Source: JBFLYH01 sp964630235 (GTDB lineage Bacteria; Oederibacteriota; JAAXVQ01; JAUVAV01). From it: a stretch of DNA of 64,000 bases. Each line of letters opens with the position of its first letter. Position 1 is the stretch's first letter. A program made the translations under genes and the position numbers. The stretch is taken from the NCBI GenBank assembly GCA_964630235.1, contig CAZVUO010000003.1:124001-188000 (forward strand). The letters run 5' to 3'. The notes under the pieces are model-generated. The model saw only the letters and a program-made list of their open reading frames with translations. It made no database searches and was not told the origin of the DNA. Positions 33,585-42,381 of the stretch are shown piece by piece.

Positions 33585-34565
33585 TCAGCGGCTCCCAACC
33601 CTGGGATGGGTGCGGAAGAACTCCCAGATCACGTCCGTGGCGTCGAAGTCCCTGCATTTCCTGCCCACAAAACCCGAGGCCACGGCCTTAAGCAAAGGTC
33701 CGCGCCATTCGACCTGGCCAGGCCAGGTGTGCCCGCCGCCCTCAATGCCGATGAGCCACACTTCGGTCCCGGCCTTGCCGCCGCTGTACACGGTCTGCCA
33801 GGCACGCGTGCCGTCCCCCGGGTCGAGGTCCGGCAGGCCGGTGGTAATGCCTTCAGCCCCGCAGCCGTTCACCTGCCTCCAAAATTCCACGGTCTGCTCG
33901 GTCGGGATCACCTGATCCCTGGTCTGCCGCCCGATCTTGACAAAACCGCCCTGCCACGGGACCAGCGGGTCCTCCTTGCCGTTGATCAGCAGCACGGAAA
34001 CCGGTTCGCCGGGCGCAAGATCCGCCGCAACGCGCGCGGGAATAGAGGCGATGACCGGCGCGATGGCCGCGATCTGTTCGGGATGCCGGGCGGCCAGCAG
34101 CAGGGCCATCATGCCGCCGTTGGATGCGCCCGTGACGAAAACGCGGTTGCGGTCCACGGGCAGGGTGTTGCATAGGTATTCGATCAGCGCGGACAGGAAA
34201 CCCAGGTCATCCACTTGATTCCGGTGCGCGTAGGACTGCGTGATCTCCCGGCCGTCATTCCACTGCCCTTCCAGGCCGTCGGGATACACTAAAATAAACG
34301 GGGCGGCGTCAGCCAGGCGCTCGAAGCCGTACTGCGTGTAGGTCGCCCACTTTTTGGACGACCCGCCGCCACCGTGCAGGGCCATGACCAGGGGCAGAGG
34401 CCCGGCGCTGGTTCCCGGAGGCAGGTACAGCAGATAGCCGCGCTGCCTGCCGTCGTGGCTGAAAGCGCGGTATTCCGCTTTGCCCTTCAGATCCGGTTTG
34501 ACAGCCATGGCCGCGAGGGGCATGCCCGCGGTCAGCACGGCCGCCAAGAGAGCCCTAAACAGCAT
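33585..34565 (-). CDS. Secreted LpqC/PHB-depolymerase-type esterase
   Basis: 326 residues from the ATG at 34565, eight bases after AAGGTGG. A signal peptide (to about residue 21) is followed by an alpha/beta hydrolase: oxyanion segment LPLVMALHGGGGSSKKW, nucleophile GASNGGMM (GxSxG), acid LLINGKEDPLVPW, and His in IEGGGHTWPG. This group covers poly(3-hydroxybutyrate) depolymerases and feruloyl or acetylxylan esterases; the substrate is unclear. Its start overlaps the upstream radical SAM gene's end by 11 bases, so it is expressed with that operon. Confidence 0.85.
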   Translation of the reverse strand: MLFRALLAAVLTAGMPLAAMAVKPDLKGKAEYRAFSHDGRQRGYLLYLPPGTSAGPLPLVMALHGGGGSSKKWATYTQYGFERLADAAPFILVYPDGLEGQWNDGREITQSYAHRNQVDDLGFLSALIEYLCNTLPVDRNRVFVTGASNGGMMALLLAARHPEQIAAIAPVIASIPARVAADLAPGEPVSVLLINGKEDPLVPWQGGFVKIGRQTRDQVIPTEQTVEFWRQVNGCGAEGITTGLPDLDPGDGTRAWQTVYSGGKAGTEVWLIGIEGGGHTWPGQVEWRGPLLKAVASGFVGRKCRDFDATDVIWEFFRTHPRVGSR

Positions 34566-35703
34566 GGGCATCGCCACCTTCCTTGGCATGGCCCGGCGCC
34601 GGGGAAAGCTGCAGCTCCGTGGGCCGGGCGCCTTCCTGGCGCGCCAGCTGTTCCAGTTCCAGCCGGTGTTCGAACAAAGCACAGCCCTGGTGCGTGGGTC
34701 CCAGCAGGTCCGTGCGCTCGCGGATGCGCGCCAGCCAGGAAGAGGCGAGGGCCTGCCTGAGCGGGACCTCTCGGATCGAGTCCACGGCATAATGCGCGAA
34801 GGGGCAGGGTTCCACCTGGCCCAACGCGTTCACGTGGACGAACCCCCTGCCGGCAGCCATGCACAGCCCGCCGATGTCATATTCATCTTCCGGCATTTGC
34901 ACCAGGATGATGCGCTTCCCGCGCTGGAACGCCTTGACGCGGGCGCGGAAAGCCTGCTGTTCCGCGGGAAGCGGTACCAGCGCCAGGTCCGCGTCCTTGG
35001 CCGATGGCACGTAGCCCACGAAATACCCGAACCGGCATCCCTGCTCGATCAGCCCGTCCACAAAGGAGTCCCGCGAGATCAACGGCAGGTTGGCGCGGGT
35101 GACCATGCAGGAGAAGCCGAAGAACACGTCCGCCTCCCGCAGGCTCGACATGGCGGCCATGACCCGCCTATAGGCGCCCTGGCCCCGGCGCGCGTCGGTC
35201 AGCGCCTCGTCCCCCTCCACGCTCAAGATGGGGATCACATGGGACAAGCGGCCAAACCGCCGCGCCGCGGCGGCGTCAAGATACCTGGCGTTCGAGAAGA
35301 CGAAGAACAACAACCTCGGATGCCGGGCCAGCACCTCCAACAGCCCTTCCCGCTGGAGCGGTTCGCCGCCTGTGATCACCACCCAGGCCACGCCCAGGTC
35401 GGCAGCTTGCCTGAACAAGGAATCGATCTCATCCAGGGAAAGCTCATGCGCCTGGTTATATTCCCGGCTGTAGCAGCCCGCGCACGCCAGGTCGCAGCGG
35501 GTGGTCACGCTGTAAATGACGATCGGCGGCACCACCACCCCCGCCTGCGCGAGCCAGTGTTTACGCCGGCCCAAACTCCGCCAAAAATACCACAGGCGAT
35601 CCAACAGGGCCCAGACCCGGTCAGGGCGCCAGGCGGTCCACAGCCTAAAAACCTTGAGGATGCCCCTTAGGAATCCCGATTGATAGGGCTGGGAAGGATG
35701 CAT
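34555..35703 (-). CDS. Radical SAM protein with SPASM-like C-terminus
   Basis: 382 residues. The radical SAM motif is TTRCDLACAGCYSR (Cys70, 74, 77), followed by VVITGGEPLQREGL. The C-terminus carries further cysteines (GLCMAAGRGFVHVNALGQVE, PCPFAHYA, QGCALFEH) typical of an auxiliary cluster domain. Such enzymes modify peptides, lipids or cofactors. It begins 9 bases after the ABC permease gene in a LolCDE-like operon, so its product may be a substrate or modifier for that exporter; this is inference. The N-terminal 55 residues are amphipathic and Trp/Arg-rich, perhaps membrane-associated. Confidence 0.8.
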   Translation of the reverse strand: MHPSQPYQSGFLRGILKVFRLWTAWRPDRVWALLDRLWYFWRSLGRRKHWLAQAGVVVPPIVIYSVTTRCDLACAGCYSREYNQAHELSLDEIDSLFRQAADLGVAWVVITGGEPLQREGLLEVLARHPRLLFFVFSNARYLDAAAARRFGRLSHVIPILSVEGDEALTDARRGQGAYRRVMAAMSSLREADVFFGFSCMVTRANLPLISRDSFVDGLIEQGCRFGYFVGYVPSAKDADLALVPLPAEQQAFRARVKAFQRGKRIILVQMPEDEYDIGGLCMAAGRGFVHVNALGQVEPCPFAHYAVDSIREVPLRQALASSWLARIRERTDLLGPTHQGCALFEHRLELEQLARQEGARPTELQLSPAPGHAKEGGDAHAV

Positions 35704-35712
35704 ATTGAAAAC

Positions 35713-36915
35713 CTATTTGCGCAGGGCTTCGGCGGGTTGGAGCTTGCGGGCATAACGGGCCGGGATCATGGCCGCCAGGGCCGGAACCACGATAGACAGC
35801 CCGATGACGAGGAACAGCACCCCGACGGAAAGCGTGGGATGGAAAATGTTGTCCAGGGGCATTTCCAGGGCGTCCAGAGAGGCCTCCAGGTTCAAACCGG
35901 TGAAGTGCGCGACCGTGACCAGCCCGTAGCCGAAGAGCGCACCGGGGATGCCTCCCATGGCCCCGATCAATCCACCCTCCAGGGTAAAATTCACGAACAA
36001 CTCGCGGTCGGTCATGCCAATGGCCTTCAAGGTGCCGATCTCGTGCAGACGTTCGAAGATGGCCATCATCATGGTATTGATCACCACGAACGAGGCCAGG
36101 AACAGGATCAGCGCTTCCACGAAGATATAGATGACCCCCATGTTGGCGTACAGGGAATACAGCGGTCCCATCAATTCCTTGTAGCTTTTACCCACCACGC
36201 CGTCGGGCAGCAGGTCACGGACCGCGGCGGTCACCCGGTCCGTCAGGTCCTCCCGCTCCGTGTACACGAAGATCTCGGTTGTCCCGCCGTGAATCTTCAG
36301 CAGACGCTTGGCGTCCTCCAGGCTAATGATGAAGGTCTTCCGGTTGAACATGCCGATGCCCAGATTGAAGACGCCGGCCACCGGAAGCTTGATCCCGTTC
36401 AACCCGCCTTCCGAGGTCTTGGTGGCCAGGAGCAATTGGTCCCCGACCTGGACGCCCAGTTTTGCAGCCAGGTCCTTGCCGATGTATAGACCCGGGGTGT
36501 CCGCGCTGCCCGCGACCATTTTATCCTTGATCGCCATCCGGCTGTGCTGGACGTCCAGCCCGAGCCCGAACGCCGAGACCGTGAGGTCCTCGTGCCCGAG
36601 CAAAATACCGAAGCGCACGCGCTCCTCCACCTGCGCCACCCCCGGCACCTTGGCCACCCGGGTGATCAGGTCCCCGGCATCCGGGACCAGGGTATCCACG
36701 GGAACGAACCGTTCGCGGTCCACGAACTCCTGCGTGGTGACCCGCACGTTGCCGGTCTGATAAATGATGTAGTTCTGCATGACCATGTCCACCATGCCAT
36801 TGACCCAGCCCGCGGCCAAGCCGACGATCAGGGCCCCGAAAAACACGGCCACCGCGGTCAAGAAACTGCGGCGCCGGTTGCGCATGACGTTGCGAAAGGC
36901 GAATTTGAACAGCAT
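35713..36915 (-). CDS. LolC/MacB-type ABC transporter permease 1
   Basis: 400 residues with the FtsX/MacB layout: one N-terminal membrane helix (FAFRNVMRNRRRSFLTAVAV), a large periplasmic domain (about 45-265), and three C-terminal helices (275-390, with MAIFERLHEIGTLKAIGMT between helices). The end MIPARYARKLQPAEALRK is typical of this family. Such permeases act in lipoprotein release (LolCE) or mechanotransmission export (MacB). Together with permease 2 and the ATPase it forms a heterodimeric transporter. Confidence 0.88.
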   Translation of the reverse strand: MLFKFAFRNVMRNRRRSFLTAVAVFFGALIVGLAAGWVNGMVDMVMQNYIIYQTGNVRVTTQEFVDRERFVPVDTLVPDAGDLITRVAKVPGVAQVEERVRFGILLGHEDLTVSAFGLGLDVQHSRMAIKDKMVAGSADTPGLYIGKDLAAKLGVQVGDQLLLATKTSEGGLNGIKLPVAGVFNLGIGMFNRKTFIISLEDAKRLLKIHGGTTEIFVYTEREDLTDRVTAAVRDLLPDGVVGKSYKELMGPLYSLYANMGVIYIFVEALILFLASFVVINTMMMAIFERLHEIGTLKAIGMTDRELFVNFTLEGGLIGAMGGIPGALFGYGLVTVAHFTGLNLEASLDALEMPLDNIFHPTLSVGVLFLVIGLSIVVPALAAMIPARYARKLQPAEALRK

Positions 36916-36937
36916 TAAAGTCTCCTTGCTTTCGACA

Positions 36938-36970
36938 GGTCCGACGGGTCAGACCGGTCCGACCGGTCAG
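36938..36970. repeat. Short imperfect tandem repeat between the permease genes
   Basis: Repeated GGTC(A/C)GAC-type units (TCCGACGGGTCAGACCGG and so on) in the 65-base gap between the two permease genes. Low complexity; no function assigned. Confidence 0.5.
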
Positions 36971-36980
36971 ATCCAAGTGT

Positions 36981-38201
36981 TCACTGCACGGTTCTCAAGC
37001 ACTCCATGGCCTGCATCTTCGTGACCTTTTTCGCCGGGTAGTAGCTGGCCGCGATGCTGGCCGCCAGGGTGAAGATCATGGCATTGATATACGCCTGGCC
37101 CAGCCACATGGACCGGATGACGCCCATGACCGGCATCCCGAGGTCCTGGTTCCCGAACATGGCGTCCATGTCCATCCCGTAAATGGCGAAGGGCGCGTTG
37201 AACAGGGTCCCCAGCAGCATGCCGATCAGGCCGCCGGCCAGCCCGATCAGTGTTCCCTCCACCAGGAACAGGTTGCTGACCTCCCGGTCCGTGAAGCCCA
37301 GGGCCTTCATGGTCCCGATCTCCCTCTTCTTTTCGAAGACCGACATGAGCATGGTATTGACGATCCCCACCACGGCGATGACCATGATCAAGAGGACCAG
37401 CACGTTCTGAACCTTCCGCTTCGTGCCCATCAAGGCGCGAAAATCCTCGGAGAGCTTCTCCCAACTGTACACGGCCACATCCAGGCCCCGCACCGCGTCC
37501 GCGATCGCGGGCCCGTATTCCTTGACCTTGAAGAAAGCGTCGGTCTTCAAGGCGATCTCCGAAACCTGGTCGGTGTTCATGAGCTGCTGCGCCTCGGACA
37601 AACCGATGAACACCGAGCCTTTGTTCACCTGGGGATTGGCGGTCGCGATCAAGCCGGTGATCAACAGTTCCGTCGAGGTGTACATGCCTTGCTGGTTGCG
37701 GAAAGTCAAATAGGTGATGTCTCCCAGCTTGAGTCCCAGATCGTCGGCCAGGGCCTTCCCGATGATCGCGCCTCCAGGCTCCAGGCCGCCGGCCTTGATA
37801 TATTTTTTCAGGTCAAAGACCGTATTGTCGTCCGGGCCGATGCCGACCGCGACCACCGGCAGGCTGTCAACGCCGTTGTCGGTTTCCGCCAGAAACATCA
37901 AGCGCTCGGTGACGGCGGTCACGAAACCCAGAGCGCGGAGCCGGTCCTTGACGGCTGCGGCGCCGGCGAGATACCCGTCTTTGTCGTACGGCTGGTCCTC
38001 CTCGAAGGCGGTGCTGCGTACCTTGAAGTGCCCGGTTTCGAAATCGATCACATTGACGATGGATTCCCGGTCGAAACCCGCCATCAGGCACGCGAAGAAA
38101 ATATACACCCCCACGCCGAAGGAGAGGATGAGGAACGTCAGGACCGTCCTGATCTTGGAACGTAAAATGTTTTTTACGGCCAGCTTTAATAAATAGGTCA
38201 T
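36981..38201 (-). CDS. LolE/MacB-type ABC transporter permease 2
   Basis: 406 residues with the same layout as permease 1: LAVKNILRSKIRTVLTFLIL N-terminal helix, periplasmic domain (about 45-275), then helices with SVFEKKREIGTMKALGFTDR. The end YYPAKKVTKMQAMECLRTVQ is the usual family C-terminus. The ATG overlaps the ATPase stop by 4 bases, so the two are made together. The differing periplasmic domains of the two permeases suggest asymmetric roles, as in LolC and LolE. Confidence 0.88.
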   Translation of the reverse strand: MTYLLKLAVKNILRSKIRTVLTFLILSFGVGVYIFFACLMAGFDRESIVNVIDFETGHFKVRSTAFEEDQPYDKDGYLAGAAAVKDRLRALGFVTAVTERLMFLAETDNGVDSLPVVAVGIGPDDNTVFDLKKYIKAGGLEPGGAIIGKALADDLGLKLGDITYLTFRNQQGMYTSTELLITGLIATANPQVNKGSVFIGLSEAQQLMNTDQVSEIALKTDAFFKVKEYGPAIADAVRGLDVAVYSWEKLSEDFRALMGTKRKVQNVLVLLIMVIAVVGIVNTMLMSVFEKKREIGTMKALGFTDREVSNLFLVEGTLIGLAGGLIGMLLGTLFNAPFAIYGMDMDAMFGNQDLGMPVMGVIRSMWLGQAYINAMIFTLAASIAASYYPAKKVTKMQAMECLRTVQ

Positions 38202-38905
38202 GATTCGGTCTTTCCGTCGCGGAGCTTGATCAGGCGCTTGGCGTGCTTCATGATCAGCTGGTCGTGCGTGGAGAACAGAAAGGTCGCGCCTTCCTTTTCG
38301 TTCAGCTCCTTCATCAGGTCCACGATCTCCTCGCCGGTCTTGGAGTCCAGGTTGGCCGTGGGCTCGTCGGCCAGGACCATTTTGGGATGCTTGACCAGGG
38401 CCCGGGCGATGGACACGCGCTGCTGCTGGCCGCCGGACAGCTCCAGGGGGCGCCGGTTTTCCAGGCCCCGCAGGCCGACCTTGGCCAGCATGTCCATGAC
38501 CTGGTCCTCGATCTCCTGCGGAGTGAACTTCCGCAGCAGCTTGAGAGGCATCTCGACGTTCTCGAACACGGTCAGGACCGGGATCAGGTTGTAGGTCTGG
38601 AAGATGAACCCGAAGTATTCCCGGCGCAGGGCAGCCAGCTCATTGCTGGTTTTGCCCATCAAGTTCACGCCGTCCAGGATGATCTCGCCGGCCTCGGCGC
38701 GGTCAATGGTGCCGATACAGTTGAGCAGGGTGGTCTTGCCCGAGCCAGAGGGTCCGGCCAGGGCCGTGAACTCCCCCCGGCCGATCGTCAGGTTGATGTT
38801 CCGCAGGGCCTTCACGCCCAGCTTGCCGGCCGTGTAGGTCTTATGCAGATTATTCACCTGCAGCAGTGTGGTCGGCTTTTCTCGCTTCTTCGATCTCGGC
38901 GGCAT
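38198..38905 (-). CDS. LolD/MacB-type ABC transporter ATP-binding protein
   Basis: 235 residues. Walker A GPSGSGKTTLLN, Q-loop FIFQTYNLIPVLTVFENVEM, signature LSGGQQQRVSIARAL, Walker B MVLADEPTANLD and the switch His (FSTHD) are all present. It powers the two following permeases. The start at 38905 lies behind AAGAAGG. A palindrome (38923-38946) separates it from the upstream beta-barrel gene. Confidence 0.92.
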   Translation of the reverse strand: MPPRSKKREKPTTLLQVNNLHKTYTAGKLGVKALRNINLTIGRGEFTALAGPSGSGKTTLLNCIGTIDRAEAGEIILDGVNLMGKTSNELAALRREYFGFIFQTYNLIPVLTVFENVEMPLKLLRKFTPQEIEDQVMDMLAKVGLRGLENRRPLELSGGQQQRVSIARALVKHPKMVLADEPTANLDSKTGEEIVDLMKELNEKEGATFLFSTHDQLIMKHAKRLIKLRDGKTES

Positions 38906-38922
38906 CCGTTACCTTCTTCTGC

Positions 38923-38946
38923 AGGGGCGTTCCAGCGAACGCCCCT
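38923..38946. repeat. Palindrome of the GGGGCGTTC family, third site
   Basis: AGGGGCGTTC, loop CAGC, GAACGCCCCT. It shares both 10-base arms with the palindromes at 11485-11512 and 16440-16467 but has no T-run, so it may limit rather than end transcription between the beta-barrel and the ATPase gene. Confidence 0.7.
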
Positions 38947-38959
38947 TGCGAATTATTTA

Positions 38960-40045
38960 TTAGAACTTCGCCTCGGCGCGCGCCACCACCGCGGCCCGGC
39001 CCAGGCTCTCATAACCGTACTCCGCCCAGCCGGCGCCGGTCGGGACCATGCCCAGCAGCGTGGCGCTCAGACCGTCCGCCAGCACCCAGGTCGCGGACGG
39101 CACCACCAGACTGCTGCGGTCCTCCACATTGCAGAACAGGTCGCAGCGGGCCTGAAAAAACTGGTCCGGCACATAGGACAGCCAGGCGTACAGGTATTGC
39201 CGGCCGCCGAACGTGCCGGCCGCCGAGATCGCCAGCCCGGAGGGGTTCGCCTCCCGGTCCGCGGACCGGCCTTTGTAGGCGTATTGCGCGCCAACCAGCC
39301 ATTCACCATCCAGCAGGCTGTAATCCAGGCCTGCGACCGCTTCCCAACTGCCGTCCTGGCCGCGGTCATTCGCGTTCCACGCCAGACTGGCCTGGGCTTC
39401 CACTTCCAGGTCGCCTTTCAGGAAGACCCCGGCCTGGTTCTGGTTCGTCCCCCGCCGCAAAGCCACCAGGCCGGCATCAAATCCCAGGGCATGGGTCTCA
39501 AACCCCACCCCCGCGGCCGTGGTCTGCGAATTCCCTTCCGAACTAACGTACGCCTGGAGGCCGGAAAGCTCATCCAGGGACAGTTCCCAGGTTAACCCCA
39601 TGACGCCTTCCTTGACATACCCCAGGTCCGTGACATTGATGGAACGGTCGAGCTCGAAGGGATTGAACACGCCCAGGAGGCCGAAAGCGGCGTAGGTCTT
39701 TCCCAGGCTGAACACGCCCAGGTCCGAAGAAAAGCGGACAAAGGCCCTGGGAATGCGGACCGCGAAAGGCGCCGACCCGGCGGCCAGGGATGCACCAGCG
39801 GCCTCGGCCAGGGGGCCGGAGAGCAGCCACAGCCTCAGATCGGCGTAGAAACGCCACCATTCGGCTTTATTTTCGATGACCCATTTATTCTCCAACAGGT
39901 CCACGAACTGGCTGGACGAGTCCTGCACCCACCACGCCGCATCATTGCGCAAGGAGCCGGTCAAGGAGAGCTCGGCCTGGCTGGGGACAGAGGCCAGCAG
40001 GGAGAAAGCCAGGCAGCCGGAGATAACACGAAGCAATCGGACCAT
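38960..40045 (-). CDS. Outer-membrane beta-barrel protein of the ABC operon
   Basis: 361 residues with a signal peptide ending at SQAEL (residue 25). The body is a series of amphipathic strands (RFYADLRLWLLSG, VFSLGKTYAAFGLLGVFNPF, WLVGAQYAYKG) ending in ARAEAKF, whose last Phe fits a BAM recognition signal. The pattern resembles DUF1302-type porins that are often encoded with MacB-like ABC genes and LolA-like proteins. It could be the outer-membrane exit or acceptor for the transported cargo. AGGAAAGGG precedes the ATG. Confidence 0.72.
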   Translation of the reverse strand: MVRLLRVISGCLAFSLLASVPSQAELSLTGSLRNDAAWWVQDSSSQFVDLLENKWVIENKAEWWRFYADLRLWLLSGPLAEAAGASLAAGSAPFAVRIPRAFVRFSSDLGVFSLGKTYAAFGLLGVFNPFELDRSINVTDLGYVKEGVMGLTWELSLDELSGLQAYVSSEGNSQTTAAGVGFETHALGFDAGLVALRRGTNQNQAGVFLKGDLEVEAQASLAWNANDRGQDGSWEAVAGLDYSLLDGEWLVGAQYAYKGRSADREANPSGLAISAAGTFGGRQYLYAWLSYVPDQFFQARCDLFCNVEDRSSLVVPSATWVLADGLSATLLGMVPTGAGWAEYGYESLGRAAVVARAEAKF

Positions 40046-40072
40046 GGACCCTTTCCTATAAGGAGGATGATC

Positions 40073-40149
40073 AGTAATCTCCCCTAGCCCCTCCTTAGAA
40101 AAGAGGGGTACCCTCCCCCTTTACTAAAGGGGGACCGAGGGGGATTACT
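40073..40149. repeat. 77-bp palindromic element inside the ABC operon
   Basis: Ends AGTAATCTCCCC and GGGGGATTACT are inverted repeats. Two inner hairpins follow (CCCCTC..GAGGGG, CCCCCTTTACTAAAGGGGG). A related CCCCCTTC/GAAGGGGG..GGGGGATT unit occurs near 30104-30132. It lies between the LolA-like and beta-barrel genes. Confidence 0.65.
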
Positions 40150-40159
40150 CATGAATCCT

Positions 40160-40900
40160 CTATTTCATCAAATACTGCTTGGTAAAAACATCCTTGGGCA
40201 AAGCCACGTCAAATTGAATTTCCTCGAACGTCACCACGGTCCTGGAATCCTTCCGGCGCAGGTCCTGGATGGTGACACGCAGGGGCACCCACCGCTCCCC
40301 GATCCGCGTGACCTCGTCCTGGGACATGCGCTTGAGCAGGCGGCCGCCGCGGGCGAACAGCTCAAGCTTCAGCGGCACGAAGCGCTCGCGGTCCACGTAC
40401 ACTTTCTGGCGCTCGTAGGCCAGATCCGGGCGTTTGGCGGTCAGCTCCACCACGCGGCAGTCGCGGTTGTCCACGGTCTCGTCCGGCAGCAGGGCCGCGT
40501 GGTAGCGGTCCTCAATGCTTTCGTTCTCCAGCATGTCCTCGTAGGAAATGTCGCTGCCCATCATGCCCTGGCGCAGCATGTGCCCGGATATTTTCATGAC
40601 ATCATCCGCGTCCGGGAAATAGATCCACAGTTCGTTCTCCAGTTTAAGATACTTGACGCCTTGATCCTCGGGATTGGTGAACGCCATGAAGGATTTTTGT
40701 CCCTGCCGCTGGCCAAAGCCCTGAAAGGTCTTGGTCAGGGTACGCTTGCCCTTCTGAATGGTCATGGCGGCCCGGAAGGAGTTGGTGATGAACAATTCAT
40801 TGTTGTCGATCCGGCGGATGATCTCCAGGGCTTCATCGGTTGCCCAGGCGGTTGCGGCCAGGCTTTGGGCGAGCAACAGCATAATCAAGACACGGCGCAT
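40160..40900 (-). CDS. Outer-membrane lipoprotein-sorting (LolA-like) protein
   Basis: 246 residues from the ATG at 40900 behind GAGG-TGAGGGA; a frame opening further upstream (40957) lacks a site. A signal peptide ends at AWATD (residue 22). The mature protein has the LolA-like/PF17131 pattern: FRAAMTIQKGKRTLTKTFQG, MAFTNPEDQGVKYLKLENEL, WIYFPDADDVMKISGHMLRQ, and RQKVYVDRERFVPLKLELFA. It probably binds a lipid or lipoprotein in the periplasm for the neighbouring ABC transporter and beta-barrel. It appears to be the first gene of the 34555-40900 operon. Confidence 0.8.
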   Translation of the reverse strand: MRRVLIMLLLAQSLAATAWATDEALEIIRRIDNNELFITNSFRAAMTIQKGKRTLTKTFQGFGQRQGQKSFMAFTNPEDQGVKYLKLENELWIYFPDADDVMKISGHMLRQGMMGSDISYEDMLENESIEDRYHAALLPDETVDNRDCRVVELTAKRPDLAYERQKVYVDRERFVPLKLELFARGGRLLKRMSQDEVTRIGERWVPLRVTIQDLRRKDSRTVVTFEEIQFDVALPKDVFTKQYLMK

Positions 40901-40997
40901 TCCCTCACCTCGAAAGAAGAATTGATATATTTTCATCCAATCGGCACCAAGACTCAAGCGGATTCGGCATGAAGCACGGACGGCCCGGCGGATTCGC

Positions 40998-41026
40998 TTG
41001 GCTTTTTCCCCGGGCCTCTATATGAT
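40998..41026 (+). promoter_or_regulatory. Promoter for the Rsm22-like gene
   Basis: TTGGCT (40998-41003), 17-base spacer, TATGAT (41021-41026). The start site would be near 41033, leaving only about 14 bases before the ATG at 41047 and no strong ribosome-binding site. Confidence 0.55.
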
Positions 41027-41046
41027 ATCAGGCCGGTGACCTGATC

Positions 41047-42219
41047 ATGAATCCCCGTACAGACGTTCTGTTCCCGGCCATCCGGGACGAGCTCACGGCC
41101 TGGCTCCCGCGCCTGATCCGTTTGTGGCGCCGGGAGTCCAGGTCCAACTGGTCGGACGCCCCGCCGGACCGCCTGCTGCCAGCCGAGGCCAAGAGCGTGG
41201 CCGCCGGGCTTCAGCGTCTGTCACACGGACTGACCCGGGAACGCCGGCTGGCAGGCGAAGCATATTTTTCCGATCCTGCCCAGGCCGGCGCCTATCTGCT
41301 GTATTTCTGGCCGGTCTCCTACGCCCAGGCGCGCCTGACCTTAAACCTGCTGCCTGCCCCGCCCCGCAGCGTGCTGGAGCTCGGCAGCGGCGCGGGTCCC
41401 TTGTCCGCGGCAGCCGCGGCCCTGGGCGCCAGCCGCTGCTTGCTGGTGGACCGCAGCGCCAAAGCGCTCCACTGGGGAAGCGTCCTGCTGCAGGAAGCAG
41501 GCGTCATCCCCGAGACCAGCCAGCGCGACCTGACCAGCGCGCGACTGGACGCGGACGGGTCTCTTGACCTGATCGCCGCGCAACATGTGGGAAATGAATT
41601 GTGGCTGGAAGACAACGGGCGGGATACCCAGTTCGCCGATCTGCTCGCCCCGCTGGCCGGAAAACTATCGCCGGAAGGCCATTTACTGCTGATCGAGCCA
41701 GCTTTAAAATCAACCTCTCAAAGCGCGCTCAGGGTGCGCGATCGCCTTCTTCAGACCGGATGGTCAGCCCGCTTTCCCTGCCTGCACCAGAACCCTTGTC
41801 CGGCGTTAGCCGCGGATGACAGCTGCCACGTCGAAGCGGCGTGGTCCGCACCGCATGCGGTTCAATCCCTCTGGCAGCGGGCCGGCCTGGCCAAGCGAGT
41901 GCTGAAAATGACCCTGCTGCTGTTTTCACGCACCCACGCCGCGGCTACTGCAGGCAATCGCTGGTTGGTGATCTCCGCGCCGCGGCGCCTCCACACGCGG
42001 GATATCGAGGTCTTGACCTGCGGCACGGAAGGCCGGGTGGCCTTCCGGCTCGCGCCCGCGGATGTTTCAGAGACAAATCGCGATTTTTTTAAAATCAAAC
42101 CCGGCGAGATAATGATTGTGGAGGAAGCTCTGCCTGAGCGCCCAGTCCAGCGACTCGGTCCGGCCTCGCAGATCACGCGCTTGCCGCAACCTATCCCCGG
42201 CTTGATCATCAGAGGCTGA
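41047..42219 (+). CDS. Rsm22/METTL17-family methyltransferase-like protein with Fe-S site
   Basis: 390 residues. The family's opening RERRLAGEAYFSDPAQAGAY and FWPVSYAQ segments precede the SAM-binding motif LELGSGAGPLS (111-120). Four cysteines (245, 251, 260, 325) have spacings of 6, 9 and 65, close to the 4Fe-4S ligands reported for METTL17/Rsm22. The motif NPCPALAADDSCHVE is typical of the family. Mitochondrial members help assemble the small ribosomal subunit; the bacterial role is less clear. It stands alone between divergent and tandem genes. Confidence 0.82.
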   Translation: MNPRTDVLFPAIRDELTAWLPRLIRLWRRESRSNWSDAPPDRLLPAEAKSVAAGLQRLSHGLTRERRLAGEAYFSDPAQAGAYLLYFWPVSYAQARLTLNLLPAPPRSVLELGSGAGPLSAAAAALGASRCLLVDRSAKALHWGSVLLQEAGVIPETSQRDLTSARLDADGSLDLIAAQHVGNELWLEDNGRDTQFADLLAPLAGKLSPEGHLLLIEPALKSTSQSALRVRDRLLQTGWSARFPCLHQNPCPALAADDSCHVEAAWSAPHAVQSLWQRAGLAKRVLKMTLLLFSRTHAAATAGNRWLVISAPRRLHTRDIEVLTCGTEGRVAFRLAPADVSETNRDFFKIKPGEIMIVEEALPERPVQRLGPASQITRLPQPIPGLIIRG

Positions 42220-42381
42220 ACCGGCCGCCTGGAAAATTCTCTTTTTACCGCGGCCGACTCATTGCTAGCGCGCACAACAGAAAACACTTGGCTCTGAATA
42301 CTGGAGTTTCATCCCTTGGCCTGACGTGTTATACTGTGATCACACCGCGCCCCCGCCCCAATCCACGCTAGGAGGTCTTCC

